Shown one piece after another: positions 1-7,800 of a DNA stretch of 28,924 nucleotides. The position numbers and the translations under genes were made by a program. Source of the stretch: Thermoflexales bacterium. Lineage in GTDB: Bacteria > Chloroflexota > Anaerolineae > Fen-1058. Below the pieces are notes generated by a model that saw only the letters and a list, made by a program, of their open reading frames with translations, had not been told where the DNA came from and made no database searches. The stretch lies in assembly GCA_016931085.1 (NCBI GenBank), contig JAFGFO010000257.1:1-28924 (forward strand). Reading direction: 5' to 3'. How positions within the stretch are numbered: the first letter of the stretch is position 1; every line of letters starts with the position of its first letter.

Positions 1-78
1 GACGATAAGGAGTTTGCGATTTCAAAACATTCGGATGGACACCAAGTAGGCTGGCTCACGAATTTACACAGAACTTGA
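1..78. other. Non-coding lead-in ending at a stop in the kinase frame
   Basis: In the frame of the sensor kinase this stretch is open from base 1 but ends in TGA at 76-78. PAS-like protein sequence starts only about 10 bases later (VPRDYRFLDIN from roughly base 88). Neither of the other plus-strand frames carries a convincing PAS continuation. The junction near base 80 therefore looks like a deletion or rearrangement point that removed the 5' end of the kinase gene. A sequencing error alone would not obviously explain it. Confidence 0.5.
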
Positions 79-159
79 CATACTGCCGTTCCACGCGATT
101 ACCGTTTTCTGGATATTAATCCTTCCTTTGAGCGACTGACTGGGCTGGACCGCGCTGAG

Positions 160-2178
160 GTGGTGGGGCGGTTGCAAAGCCAAGTTCTGCCGAATGAAGA
201 CCCCAAGTGGGTGGAAATGTACGGTCACGTGGCACTTGCGGGTGAGCCATGCGAATTCGAGAATTATTCGCCGGTGCTCCGGCGACACTACAAGGTCTAT
301 GCCTACCAGCCTGTGCCACGCCAGTTTGCGGTGTTGTTTATGGACATTACCGAGCACAAGCGGATGGAAGGAAACCTGTGTGAAAGCGAGGATCGCTATC
401 GCCGGCTTGTGGAACTGTCACCGGACATGATCGCGATCCACCAGCAAGACAAGGTAGTTTTCATCAATGAGGCTGGCGCCAGATTGTTGGGGGCAAGTCC
501 CGAACAGATTGTTGGAAGACCAGTGACCGAGTTTGTGCCTCCCATCCGCAGAGAAATTGCCCAAGAGAGAATTCATCACCTGCTGGCAGAGGGCATGTCG
601 CCTCTATACGAGCAAAAGCTGCGCCGGCTCGATGGGACAGAAATCGATATCGAAGTTGTGGGGATTCTCTTCCGTTACCAGGATGAGGTAGCCGTGCAAC
701 TGGTTGCTCGCGACATTACCGCGCGCAAGCAGGCAGAGGAAAGAATCGCCCAATTGATTGAACGATTGAACCTGGCCACCCGCGCTGCTTCCCTGGGGAT
801 TTGGGATTGGGATGTTCAAAAGAACGAGTTGCTCTGGGATGAGCGGATGTATGAACTCTATGGCATAAAGCGAGAAAGTTTTGGCGGCGCCTACCAGGCA
901 TGGCTGGCGGGCGTCCATCCCGACGACCGTGATATAAGCAACGAGGCTGTGCAGCGAGCGTTGCGCGGCGAAGGAGACTATGACATCGAGTTTCGAGTCG
1001 TATGGCCGGATGGCACCGTTCGAGTGTTGAAGGCGCACGGCCTTGTGGTGCACGATTCCGAAGGCAAACCGCTGCGCATGACAGGTATCAATTACGACAT
1101 CACCAAGCGCAAGCAGGTCGAGACCGCGCTGCGCGTCAACGAGCAGAGGTACATTGATTTGTTGAATAACCTCAACTCTGGCGTAGTGACCCATGCCCCT
1201 GATACCTCCATCCTCTACTTTAATAAACGCGCTTGTGAACTGCTGGGCTTGACGCCGGATCAAATGCTGGGGAAACAGGCCATGGACCCCCAATGGCGCT
1301 TCCTGCGCGCTGATGGTGCGCCGATGCCATTGGCCGAGTATCCGGTGAACCAGGTTCTGGCTACCCGTCAGACTTTGCAAAACTGCGTTGTGGGTGTTTG
1401 CCACACCGTCACGGAAAAGGTCCACTGGGTATTGGCGAATGGTTTGCCTGTCTGGGATGTAGCCGCACAGTTGGAGTCGATCATCATCACGTTTGTCGAC
1501 ATCACCGAGCGTAAACAAGCCGAAACGCGCATTAGGCAAGCGCTGGCTGAAAAAGAGAACCTGCTGCGCGAGTTGTACCACCGCACCAAGAACAATATGC
1601 AAGTCGTGATCAATATGCTCCAACTCCAGGCTGGTTCTATTACCGACCCCCAGGCTTTACGCGCCTTTCGAGATACCCAAGACCGCATCCGCGCCATGGC
1701 GCGGGCCCACCAAATGCTGTACGAGGGGCGAGACTTGTCGAGCATCAACCTGCAGCAGTATGTCGCTGACCTGGCCGAATCATTACTGACCAGTCGCCAG
1801 ATGATCGCAGCGGGTCAAATTCAGCTTAAACTGGAGCTACAGGCCATCACTGTCCTGTTCGACGTGGCCATTCCGTGCGGTCTCATCTTGACCGAATTGA
1901 TCACCAACGCACTCGAACACGCTTTTCCTCCCGGGCGCGCCGGCACCATTCACATTCAGATGTACCGGGCGGGCGAGGATGAAATCGTGTTGTGTGTCGC
2001 GGATAATGGGGTGGGAGTGCCGGCCGGTTTTGATTTTAGCGACTGTATCACCTTGGGGCTGCAAATCATTTTGTTTACCGTCCGACATCAGCTCCAGGGA
2101 CATATTGAATTCCAAGCGCACGAAGGCGTCACATGCCGGGTGCGTTTCAAAGACACTCTATATACTCGGAGGGTATAG
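160..2178 (+). CDS. Multi-PAS sensor histidine kinase (HisKA_2 type), 5'-truncated
   Basis: Cytoplasmic sensor kinase that would autophosphorylate and pass phosphate to the adjacent receiver protein. Numbering from the GTG at 160, the domains are: remainder of a PAS domain (1-66, ending in the usual DITEHKR), PAS 2 (about 75-190), PAS 3 of the PAS_3 type (about 203-317, WDWDVQKNELLW), PAS 4 (about 325-452), and a HisKA_2 dimerisation domain with ELYHRTKNN, where His474 is the likely phosphoacceptor. The HATPase domain follows, with N box ELITNALEHAF (579-589) and G1 box DNGVGV (615-620). No transmembrane segment is present. The first PAS clearly continues upstream of the GTG to about base 88 without an ATG/GTG/TTG and then hits TGA at 76-78, so the true start is lost or unconventional. 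The core is intact, so it may still be expressed. It ends 3 bases before the response regulator, so the two form an operon. Confidence 0.88.
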   Translation: MVGRLQSQVLPNEDPKWVEMYGHVALAGEPCEFENYSPVLRRHYKVYAYQPVPRQFAVLFMDITEHKRMEGNLCESEDRYRRLVELSPDMIAIHQQDKVVFINEAGARLLGASPEQIVGRPVTEFVPPIRREIAQERIHHLLAEGMSPLYEQKLRRLDGTEIDIEVVGILFRYQDEVAVQLVARDITARKQAEERIAQLIERLNLATRAASLGIWDWDVQKNELLWDERMYELYGIKRESFGGAYQAWLAGVHPDDRDISNEAVQRALRGEGDYDIEFRVVWPDGTVRVLKAHGLVVHDSEGKPLRMTGINYDITKRKQVETALRVNEQRYIDLLNNLNSGVVTHAPDTSILYFNKRACELLGLTPDQMLGKQAMDPQWRFLRADGAPMPLAEYPVNQVLATRQTLQNCVVGVCHTVTEKVHWVLANGLPVWDVAAQLESIIITFVDITERKQAETRIRQALAEKENLLRELYHRTKNNMQVVINMLQLQAGSITDPQALRAFRDTQDRIRAMARAHQMLYEGRDLSSINLQQYVADLAESLLTSRQMIAAGQIQLKLELQAITVLFDVAIPCGLILTELITNALEHAFPPGRAGTIHIQMYRAGEDEIVLCVADNGVGVPAGFDFSDCITLGLQIILFTVRHQLQGHIEFQAHEGVTCRVRFKDTLYTRRV

Positions 2179-2181
2179 GCT

Positions 2182-2559
2182 GTGCTAAAAATCTTGGTCG
2201 TCGAAGATGAGAGCATACTGGCAATGGTGCTGTGCAGAAACTTGAAACAGGCTGGTTATCACGTATGCCAGCCAGTAGCGACTGGTGAACAAGCCGTTCA
2301 CTGCCTTACCGGTGAGCAGCCCGACATCATTCTGATGGATATCCGCCTGGCCGGTGTGTTGAATGGCATTGAAGCCGTACAGCAAATGCGTGCCTTTTCA
2401 CAGGTGCCAGTCGTATTTATGACAGGCTACCCAGATGAAAACACGAGAGAACAAGCTATGCAACTCCAGCCAGCGGCGTATCTCATCAAGCCTGTAGAGC
2501 TATATGATCTCGAACCACTGTTCCGATCATTGCTCCAGGCCACGCGCGAGCAAACTTGA
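2182..2559 (+). CDS. Stand-alone response regulator receiver protein
   Basis: A 125-residue CheY-like receiver with no output domain. It has the acidic pair E8/D9, the phospho-acceptor Asp53 in IILMDIRLAG, the conserved Thr81 (VVFMTGYPD) and Lys103 (YLIKP). The length is that of a single receiver. The start is the GTG at 2182, with an excellent ribosome site GGAGGG at 2168-2173 that lies inside the end of the kinase gene. Receivers of this type paired with HisKA_2 kinases often act by protein contact or phosphorelay, not by DNA binding. The partner kinase ends at 2178, so the pair is co-transcribed. The downstream neighbours converge on it. Confidence 0.92.
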   Translation: MLKILVVEDESILAMVLCRNLKQAGYHVCQPVATGEQAVHCLTGEQPDIILMDIRLAGVLNGIEAVQQMRAFSQVPVVFMTGYPDENTREQAMQLQPAAYLIKPVELYDLEPLFRSLLQATREQT

Positions 2560-2616
2560 CCGCACTGGCCAGATGGGTACGGTGACGAGTGGTGTCAAGT
2601 GCAAGATGAGTAAATT

Positions 2617-2629
2617 TGGCGATTCGCCA
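2617..2629. repeat. Short perfect inverted repeat between convergent genes
   Basis: TGGCGA-T-TCGCCA forms a 6-bp stem with a one-base centre (physically a smaller stem) in the 108-bp gap between the response regulator and the convergent minus-strand block. No T-run follows on either strand, so a terminator role is only possible. Nothing else was recognised in 2560-2667. Confidence 0.25.
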
Positions 2630-2667
2630 GACAACGGTCGCTTTTAGCTTTAAAACTCGATCGACTT

Positions 2668-2868
2668 TTACCCACTCGCAGCTATTTTGCTCAGCAAATC
2701 AATCAAGCCCCACAGCGCAAGCAGCCCAACCACCACAGCCATAAGCGGCTTGACGATCCGCCACGAGACCATCATCAGCCTTGAGACAACCCGCGACCAG
2801 AGTATGTCGGCAAAGATACCCACCAAAAAGCCAAGCAGGAAAACGAGCGCAACACCTACTGCGTCCAC
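2668..2868 (-). CDS. Small predicted membrane protein (66 aa)
   Basis: Last gene of the long minus-strand block. From the GTG at 2868 it encodes 66 residues with two hydrophobic segments (about 4-22, VGVALVFLLGFLVGIFADI, and about 40-60, KPLMAVVVGLLALWGLIDL) separated by a basic turn. The start is chosen because it overlaps the end of the upstream GT87 gene by 13 bases and is preceded by GGGAG about 10 bases upstream, as expected for translational coupling. The frame is open further upstream to an ATG at 2988, but that extension lies inside the GT87 gene and looks like a shadow. I do not recognise the family. It may be an accessory to the membrane glycosyltransferases. Confidence 0.5.
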   Translation of the reverse strand: MDAVGVALVFLLGFLVGIFADILWSRVVSRLMMVSWRIVKPLMAVVVGLLALWGLIDLLSKIAASG

Positions 2869-3986
2869 CGCGACACTCTCCCAACAAGCCAGGCTGGCCA
2901 AACGTGACGGCGACTGTGCAGCCGATAGAGCAACGCAACGGCAAACGGGATCCACACTCCCGAAAACTGCGAGACCCCCCTGCTCCATTGCAAGACCAAC
3001 ACAACGTCAACGAGCGCCAGCCCACTCACCGCAAGCAGGCGGCGGCCAGGCCGAGCCAGCATAGCTATCGCCACCGGCAGCAGCGCCGCCATGTCAAAGA
3101 CCCACCCAAAAGGCATCGTCGCCACCGACAGCAACAAGACCACACTCAGATGCTCGCGCCAGTTGAATCGCCCTCGCCAACGACGCCACAGCCATAACGT
3201 CAGTGCAGCACCCACGATGGTCGGGACGAATTGCAGCCAGGCCGGCCCAAAACATAACCGCAGCGCATAACCCACCGTCGGGACACCACTCTTGTTCAAA
3301 GGGCCGCCCGCCTCCACGATGGACTCCCACCGGACGGCCGGATTGAGCGCCAAGACCAGCCCGGTGACCAGCAGCAAACAGGCAACCGCACTGGCCAGGA
3401 TTCGCCATCGGCGCTCTTGCCACACCCACAACGCGATGACTATCAGAAACACGTACAGCACGTGCGGCTTGATGGCAACCAACGCCAGAAACGCACCTGC
3501 AGCTCCGTCGTGCCCTTTCTGGATAGCCCACAGAAATCCCACCACGCCGGCCAGCAACAGGATGCTAAACTGCCCCATCAACAGGGTCACCGTGGCAGGC
3601 GCGAACAATATCCCGGCTAACCAGCCAACCCAAGACAAGCCTGGCTCACCCCCACAGAATCGCCACAGGTAATCCGACGCGACGATCAACAGGCCGACAC
3701 TGGCGGCCAGCCAGACCATTCTTGCCGTCCAGAACGGCATCAAGCCCAACACGACCGTGATCGCCAGCACCCAGGGCGGCGCCCACACCATCATCGGCGC
3801 AGTCTCGATCCAGCCCTCGGCGCGCTGAACAGGCAACAGATTGCCAGAACTGTACGGATTGCCACCCTGCCAGAAAACCCGCCCGGTCGACCAGTAGCCG
3901 ATCAAATCACCCAATGACACGCTCGGCTCGAACGCCTGGGCAAAAAGCCAGGTCACCAACAGCCAGACGAGCAGAGCGACGCCCAT
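2856..3986 (-). CDS. GT87/DUF2029-type integral membrane glycosyltransferase
   Basis: A 376-residue polytopic membrane protein of the DUF2029/GT87 kind, whose known members (mycobacterial PimE-like mannosyltransferases) use polyprenyl-phosphate sugars outside the membrane. It shows about ten hydrophobic segments, an early extracytoplasmic loop with LGDLIGYWSTGR (Asp27), the family hallmark GGNPY (41-45) and WAPPW (68-72). The ATG at 3986 lies 9 bases after the stop of the preceding paralogue. A longer open frame (to 4319) would overlap that gene by 325 bases and begins with low-complexity, non-membrane sequence, so I reject it. The N-terminal loop is shorter than usual. Substrate and acceptor are unknown; the location suggests modification of pilus or surface proteins encoded upstream. 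Confidence 0.75.
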   Translation of the reverse strand: MGVALLVWLLVTWLFAQAFEPSVSLGDLIGYWSTGRVFWQGGNPYSSGNLLPVQRAEGWIETAPMMVWAPPWVLAITVVLGLMPFWTARMVWLAASVGLLIVASDYLWRFCGGEPGLSWVGWLAGILFAPATVTLLMGQFSILLLAGVVGFLWAIQKGHDGAAGAFLALVAIKPHVLYVFLIVIALWVWQERRWRILASAVACLLLVTGLVLALNPAVRWESIVEAGGPLNKSGVPTVGYALRLCFGPAWLQFVPTIVGAALTLWLWRRWRGRFNWREHLSVVLLLSVATMPFGWVFDMAALLPVAIAMLARPGRRLLAVSGLALVDVVLVLQWSRGVSQFSGVWIPFAVALLYRLHSRRHVWPAWLVGRVSRWTQ

Positions 3987-3994
3987 TCGCCTGC

Positions 3995-5320
3995 TTACCA
4001 CTGCACTGTAACCCCTTTTTGTTCCAATCGCCACACCAACCAGGCTAGCCCCAAGACAGGCAATAACGTCGGGACAAGCGGAAGCAGGCTGACTGCAAAG
4101 GGAACGACCGGATGATCCAAGCGCCCCTCGACGCTTCGCAAAACGATCTGCCACACCCAGACGTGAGTGTGCAGCAGGAACCCGACCAGGTAGGCCACAC
4201 CAGACTCTTGCTTGGGGAATCTCGATTCGAACAGACGGCTGCCCACAATCACTACCGGGATCAAGGCCAGGGTCAAATAGTGCATCCAGGCTACCGGGCT
4301 GATTGAGAGAGACACACATACCAACACGCCAAACGCTCCCTCAAACGAGCTCTTGCGAGTGACGTACAAGACCAACCCCACCAAGGACAATGACACCAAC
4401 ATCGAGAGCGGCTGCGCCGCCCATACCGCGTTGACGAGCGGCGGCGCTATCATCCCTTCCATCAGGGGCGATCCGGTGCCTTCAAACAAGCGCCAGATCA
4501 GGCTCGGAGTCGAAAAGCTGCTGCCGTGATTGCGGTACAGCGAGAACACCTGCGGCCCAATATGCACATAGTAATCCACAACATGGTCAAATCCCATGAC
4601 CACGCCCGCCGCCACGTTGGCCGCCGCAAGCGCCAACACCGACGCGCCGGCCGCCTGCCAACGCCTGCGAAACACGAGCAGCACGATCAACGGCCAGGTG
4701 AGCAGCTTGAGCGCGACCGACAAGCCGAGCAAGATGCCCCCCAACCTGTCTTGGCCCGATAAAAGCGCCAGCCACGCGCCGGTGAGCAACAATAGCAAGA
4801 CCGTCATCAGTTGGCCCCAGTACATACCCTCTGCAGCCGGATACCAGGCCAGGGCAAGCAGGCCAGCCAAAGTAACCGTTGCTGGTGTGAGAGGCTGCCC
4901 AAAGCGGCAACCCCAAACTAGCGATGCCGCCCCCACCACACAAACCAGCTCGAACACGAACCAGGCCCAGCTCGCCGCCTGGTAGGACAACAAGCCAAGC
5001 GGCAGCGCCAACACCACCACCGGCGGCGGGTGGGGAGAGAACGAGTAAAGCGTCCAGCCGGCAAGCTGCTCGGGCGGTATCTGGACAAATCGCGCGACCA
5101 GGTCAGGCAACTGCTGGTACGGATTTTCTCCAAGCAGGACCGCTCGCGCCATCGTGTACTCTTGAGCCAGGTCTCGCGTGTCGTAAACGCGAGGCGGGAA
5201 AATCCCTACGATGCACCGACACACGTTGGCAAATCCGGCCACCGACAAAATGCCCACCAGCACATACCTGAGCCAAATCGCGCGTTTGCCCCGCGAGAAC
5301 GCCAAGCTCACTGCTGCCAT
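3995..5320 (-). CDS. GT87/DUF2029-type integral membrane glycosyltransferase
   Basis: A 441-residue polytopic protein and paralogue of the next gene downstream. The first membrane segment (about 18-40) is followed by a loop with YDTRDLAQEY (Asp47, Asp50), the hallmark GENPY (64-68), then SPHPPPVVVLALPLG (95-109). About ten further hydrophobic segments follow. This is the architecture of GT87/DUF2029 polyprenyl-phosphate-dependent sugar transferases. The start at 5320 overlaps the upstream stop by 13 bases and has GGGAG about 10 bases upstream; an alternative in-frame start at 5335 is possible. It is tightly linked to a GT-C-like gene before it and a second GT87 after it. The sugar and acceptor cannot be told from sequence. 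Confidence 0.78.
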   Translation of the reverse strand: MAAVSLAFSRGKRAIWLRYVLVGILSVAGFANVCRCIVGIFPPRVYDTRDLAQEYTMARAVLLGENPYQQLPDLVARFVQIPPEQLAGWTLYSFSPHPPPVVVLALPLGLLSYQAASWAWFVFELVCVVGAASLVWGCRFGQPLTPATVTLAGLLALAWYPAAEGMYWGQLMTVLLLLLTGAWLALLSGQDRLGGILLGLSVALKLLTWPLIVLLVFRRRWQAAGASVLALAAANVAAGVVMGFDHVVDYYVHIGPQVFSLYRNHGSSFSTPSLIWRLFEGTGSPLMEGMIAPPLVNAVWAAQPLSMLVSLSLVGLVLYVTRKSSFEGAFGVLVCVSLSISPVAWMHYLTLALIPVVIVGSRLFESRFPKQESGVAYLVGFLLHTHVWVWQIVLRSVEGRLDHPVVPFAVSLLPLVPTLLPVLGLAWLVWRLEQKGVTVQW

Positions 5321-6780
5321 CCCGCCCGCTCCCAAAGCTGAGATTGCTCATCCTCATACACTCTGACCCATCCAGGCTCAGCCTCCATCGCGCGCGCCAG
5401 GCCGTCTTGTAACTCTACGTCGAGCAGGACGCGGTCGACGCCATACTTGTCCAGCAGCTCGCCGCTGCACGTGCCGTTCGATATCCTGAGGTAATCCACC
5501 CACTGCTCGAAGGGATACAACTCCACGCGGGGGTCGACAAAGACACCCTGGCCAGGCACGGCCCAGATCAAGTAGCTCGCGTACCCCATCTCGGCAAACA
5601 GCCGCCCGCCAGGATGCTGCCTCAGATAGTCCGCAGCCCGGACCGGCGTCGAAATCGACAAGATCGGCCCCTCCGCAACATTCCGCTGCACCATCTGCCA
5701 GTATTCCCCAGGCAGCGGCACCCGCTCGACCCACCACGGCTGCACCAAGACCGCCGGCGCAAACACCAACAAGCCGGCAGCAAAGCGCCAGGCCGACTTG
5801 CTCACGCTGGCCGAGGGCGCGACGAGACCGCCAAATAGCCTCGACAAGACAGGCATCGCTGCCAGGGCATACCACACAATGTAACGCTGGCCGCTCATGG
5901 CCAGGCCCGAGAAGGCGACGAGCAAAAGGGCTTCGGTCGGTGTGGGACGCTTGCGCGAATAGGTCAGAACCGCCAACAGCGCCACGAGACTGGCAAAGAA
6001 CAAGACGTTGAACGCGTTCAGATCGGCCGCCGGCGATTGCCATTCCTCAACCAACATTTGACTGGGCGAGTCGGTCATCAGGTTAGTCACATAGCCGACG
6101 ATGTGTGGGCCTCGCGGATTTACCAGCACGGCCAGGCCCACGAGAATCCCCACGACGCACAAACACTTGAATTTGCGGCAGGCTCGATCCGAGATCGCCT
6201 CGCCGGCAATGGTGATGCCTACCAACACCAGCCCCAGCACGAACGAACCGTGAACGTTGACCCAAAAGGCCATCAGTGCCGGCAGCGCCAGCAGCCAACG
6301 GGCGTTTAGCCTACCAGTGGCATACGCATCGAGCAGCGCGACAAAAGCCACAAACGGCAGCAGCGCGAAAATCTGCGGGCGCATGACGAGATTGTTGCTC
6401 GCCATCATAAACGACCACAGAACCATCACGTTTGGCCACGCGCCGCCCTTCTGCCTTGCAGTGCGCCAGGCCAACGCGAAGGCTCCCACCACGACCAGCG
6501 TGCGCGCAAACAGCAGCAGCGGCACCCCACCCAGGCGAAAGATTTGGTAAAACAGCCACTCGGCCAGCCAGGCGCCATACACATAAGGCTGGTCGGGCGG
6601 CAGCGACCAGGCAAACAGATTCGTCGCCGGGATCTTGCCCGTGACGGCAATCAGCTCGCCGGCCTTCAGGTGCCACCAAAAGTCATTGGGGTCAAGCGGA
6701 AGGAGCGACACGAAAAAGGCAATCCACGCCAGGCAGATCAACAGCCACAGGTGATCGTCGCGCAAGGCGAGTTTTCTCAT
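5308..6780 (-). CDS. GT-C-like polytopic membrane protein with DxxDFWWHL loop
   Basis: A 490-residue protein with about ten membrane segments and a soluble C-terminal domain (from about 375). The first extracytoplasmic loop carries DPNDFWWHLKAGE (30-42), followed by KIPATNLFAWSLP and a YVYGAWLAEWLFYQ stretch. This pattern is widespread in bacterial membrane proteins of GT-C-like fold, where the acidic pair (here Asp30, Asp33) sits where lipid-linked sugar donors bind. The catalytic role is inferred, not shown. The start at 6780 is preceded by GGGAGGG, 16 bases after the tadC stop, so it reads as part of the tad transcript. Together with the two GT87 genes it makes a three-gene glycosyltransferase-like tail to the Tad cluster. 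Confidence 0.7.
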   Translation of the reverse strand: MRKLALRDDHLWLLICLAWIAFFVSLLPLDPNDFWWHLKAGELIAVTGKIPATNLFAWSLPPDQPYVYGAWLAEWLFYQIFRLGGVPLLLFARTLVVVGAFALAWRTARQKGGAWPNVMVLWSFMMASNNLVMRPQIFALLPFVAFVALLDAYATGRLNARWLLALPALMAFWVNVHGSFVLGLVLVGITIAGEAISDRACRKFKCLCVVGILVGLAVLVNPRGPHIVGYVTNLMTDSPSQMLVEEWQSPAADLNAFNVLFFASLVALLAVLTYSRKRPTPTEALLLVAFSGLAMSGQRYIVWYALAAMPVLSRLFGGLVAPSASVSKSAWRFAAGLLVFAPAVLVQPWWVERVPLPGEYWQMVQRNVAEGPILSISTPVRAADYLRQHPGGRLFAEMGYASYLIWAVPGQGVFVDPRVELYPFEQWVDYLRISNGTCSGELLDKYGVDRVLLDVELQDGLARAMEAEPGWVRVYEDEQSQLWERAGWQQ

Positions 6781-6796
6781 TGCCTGCCCTCCCAAA

Positions 6797-7681
6797 CTAC
6801 AACACAGCCATCAACTGCAGAAAGACCGGCCCCAGGACAATCACCATAAACGGCACAAAGAAAAACAGGGTCATGGGCATCAGCAAGACATTGTCCAGGT
6901 TCTCGGCCTTTCGCTCACGCTCGCCCAGGTACTCGTTCGCCGCGATCTTGGCCATCGCCGTCAACTGCTCCGGCCCCTGGATCCCGGCCCGCTGGACCTG
7001 GTCGAGATTGGCAACGAACGACGTCAAATCAGGCAACCTCCAGGCGGCCGCCAACTGCTTGAGCACACCCTCCTGGTGCTCGGTCGAGAACATCATCTTG
7101 CCACGCGACCTGGCCAGCATATCGGCAAAGACCATCCCGACGACGGTCGGAGATTCGGCCAGCCGGCTGATGGCCGTCTCGATGGACGCTCCCGCCGACA
7201 CCTCGGCCGCCACGACCTGCACCATCTCGGGCAACTGCCGGCGAAATGTGCGGCGCGACTCGCTGGCAGAGCTGCCCATCAGCAGAATAGGCGCGTAAAA
7301 TCCAAACGCCCCGGTCGCCAGCACCATCACGCCACCCCGGAACATGTAGAACCCCACCGCGATCCCCACCAGTCCCAGCACCAGGCTCAAGCCAATGATC
7401 TCGCCTGCTTGCCAGCTTGCCCACTTGCCAATCAGGTGCGCCCAGGGCAAGTCGCTTTCGACTTTTTCGATAGGCAAAAAGCGGCCAACGGGTGACTGCG
7501 TAGCATAACCGCCTATCTTTTGCCAGGTATTACCCTCCTCGGCAGCGCCAAACACCCGGCTGAGCCGCTGCGCGTAATGACCCCGGCCTATCGCCATGTT
7601 GCCCGTGAACACGTACCCCAGGGCGCCAGCCGTCAGCGCCGCAGAAATCGTGATAAATTGAATCAACGTGCCAGTGTCCAT
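6797..7681 (-). CDS. tadC: TadC-like inner-membrane platform protein (T2SSF domain)
   Basis: One of the two membrane platform subunits on which a Tad/type IV filament motor works. The 294-residue protein has an N-terminal membrane segment (7-25), two more around 93-136, a cytoplasmic T2SSF helical bundle (about 145-260; RRQLPEMVQVVAAEVSAGAS, residues 148-167) and a C-terminal membrane hairpin (265-290). The start at 7681 has AGGAG six bases upstream and overlaps the stop of the 39-residue ORF as TGATG. Upstream in-frame sequence to 7840 is not TadC-like and lies over that small ORF and the end of tadB. Its place after tadA and tadB is the standard Tad order. Confidence 0.9.
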   Translation of the reverse strand: MDTGTLIQFITISAALTAGALGYVFTGNMAIGRGHYAQRLSRVFGAAEEGNTWQKIGGYATQSPVGRFLPIEKVESDLPWAHLIGKWASWQAGEIIGLSLVLGLVGIAVGFYMFRGGVMVLATGAFGFYAPILLMGSSASESRRTFRRQLPEMVQVVAAEVSAGASIETAISRLAESPTVVGMVFADMLARSRGKMMFSTEHQEGVLKQLAAAWRLPDLTSFVANLDQVQRAGIQGPEQLTAMAKIAANEYLGERERKAENLDNVLLMPMTLFFFVPFMVIVLGPVFLQLMAVL

Positions 7682-7800
7682 CAACTGCTCCTTTGACTGA
7701 TCTCGATCAAGCAAATCGCAACGGCCGTGACCATAACCAGCCTGACTAGTAAATCCCCCACCAGCGCCAGCAGCCACAAGCCAGTTGCAACGTCGATCAC
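7681..7800 (-). CDS. 39-residue hydrophobic ORF coupled between tadB and tadC
   Basis: A very short gene read from the sequence itself. GTG at 7800 overlaps the tadB stop as GTGA, and its TGA at 7681-7683 overlaps the tadC start as TGATG. GAGGA lies about six bases before the GTG. The product is one hydrophobic helix: start VIDVATGLWLLALVGDL, then LVRLVMVTAVAICLIEI, then a polar tail SQRSS. It exactly fills the 116-base gap between the two platform genes, which would otherwise be unexplained. It may be a small subunit of the TadB/TadC platform or simply a coupling ORF. It contains no pilin-type cleavage motif. Confidence 0.6.
   Translation of the reverse strand: MIDVATGLWLLALVGDLLVRLVMVTAVAICLIEISQRSS

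Noticed and set aside
604..1623. Long minus-strand open frame (339 codons) inside the sensor kinase gene
   Set aside because: Antisense to a clear multi-PAS kinase, with no family features; a by-product of GC-rich codon use.
3987..4319. N-terminal extension of the second GT87 gene to 4319
   Set aside because: It would overlap the first GT87 gene by 325 bases and encodes low-complexity, non-membrane sequence; a start right after the upstream stop is better.
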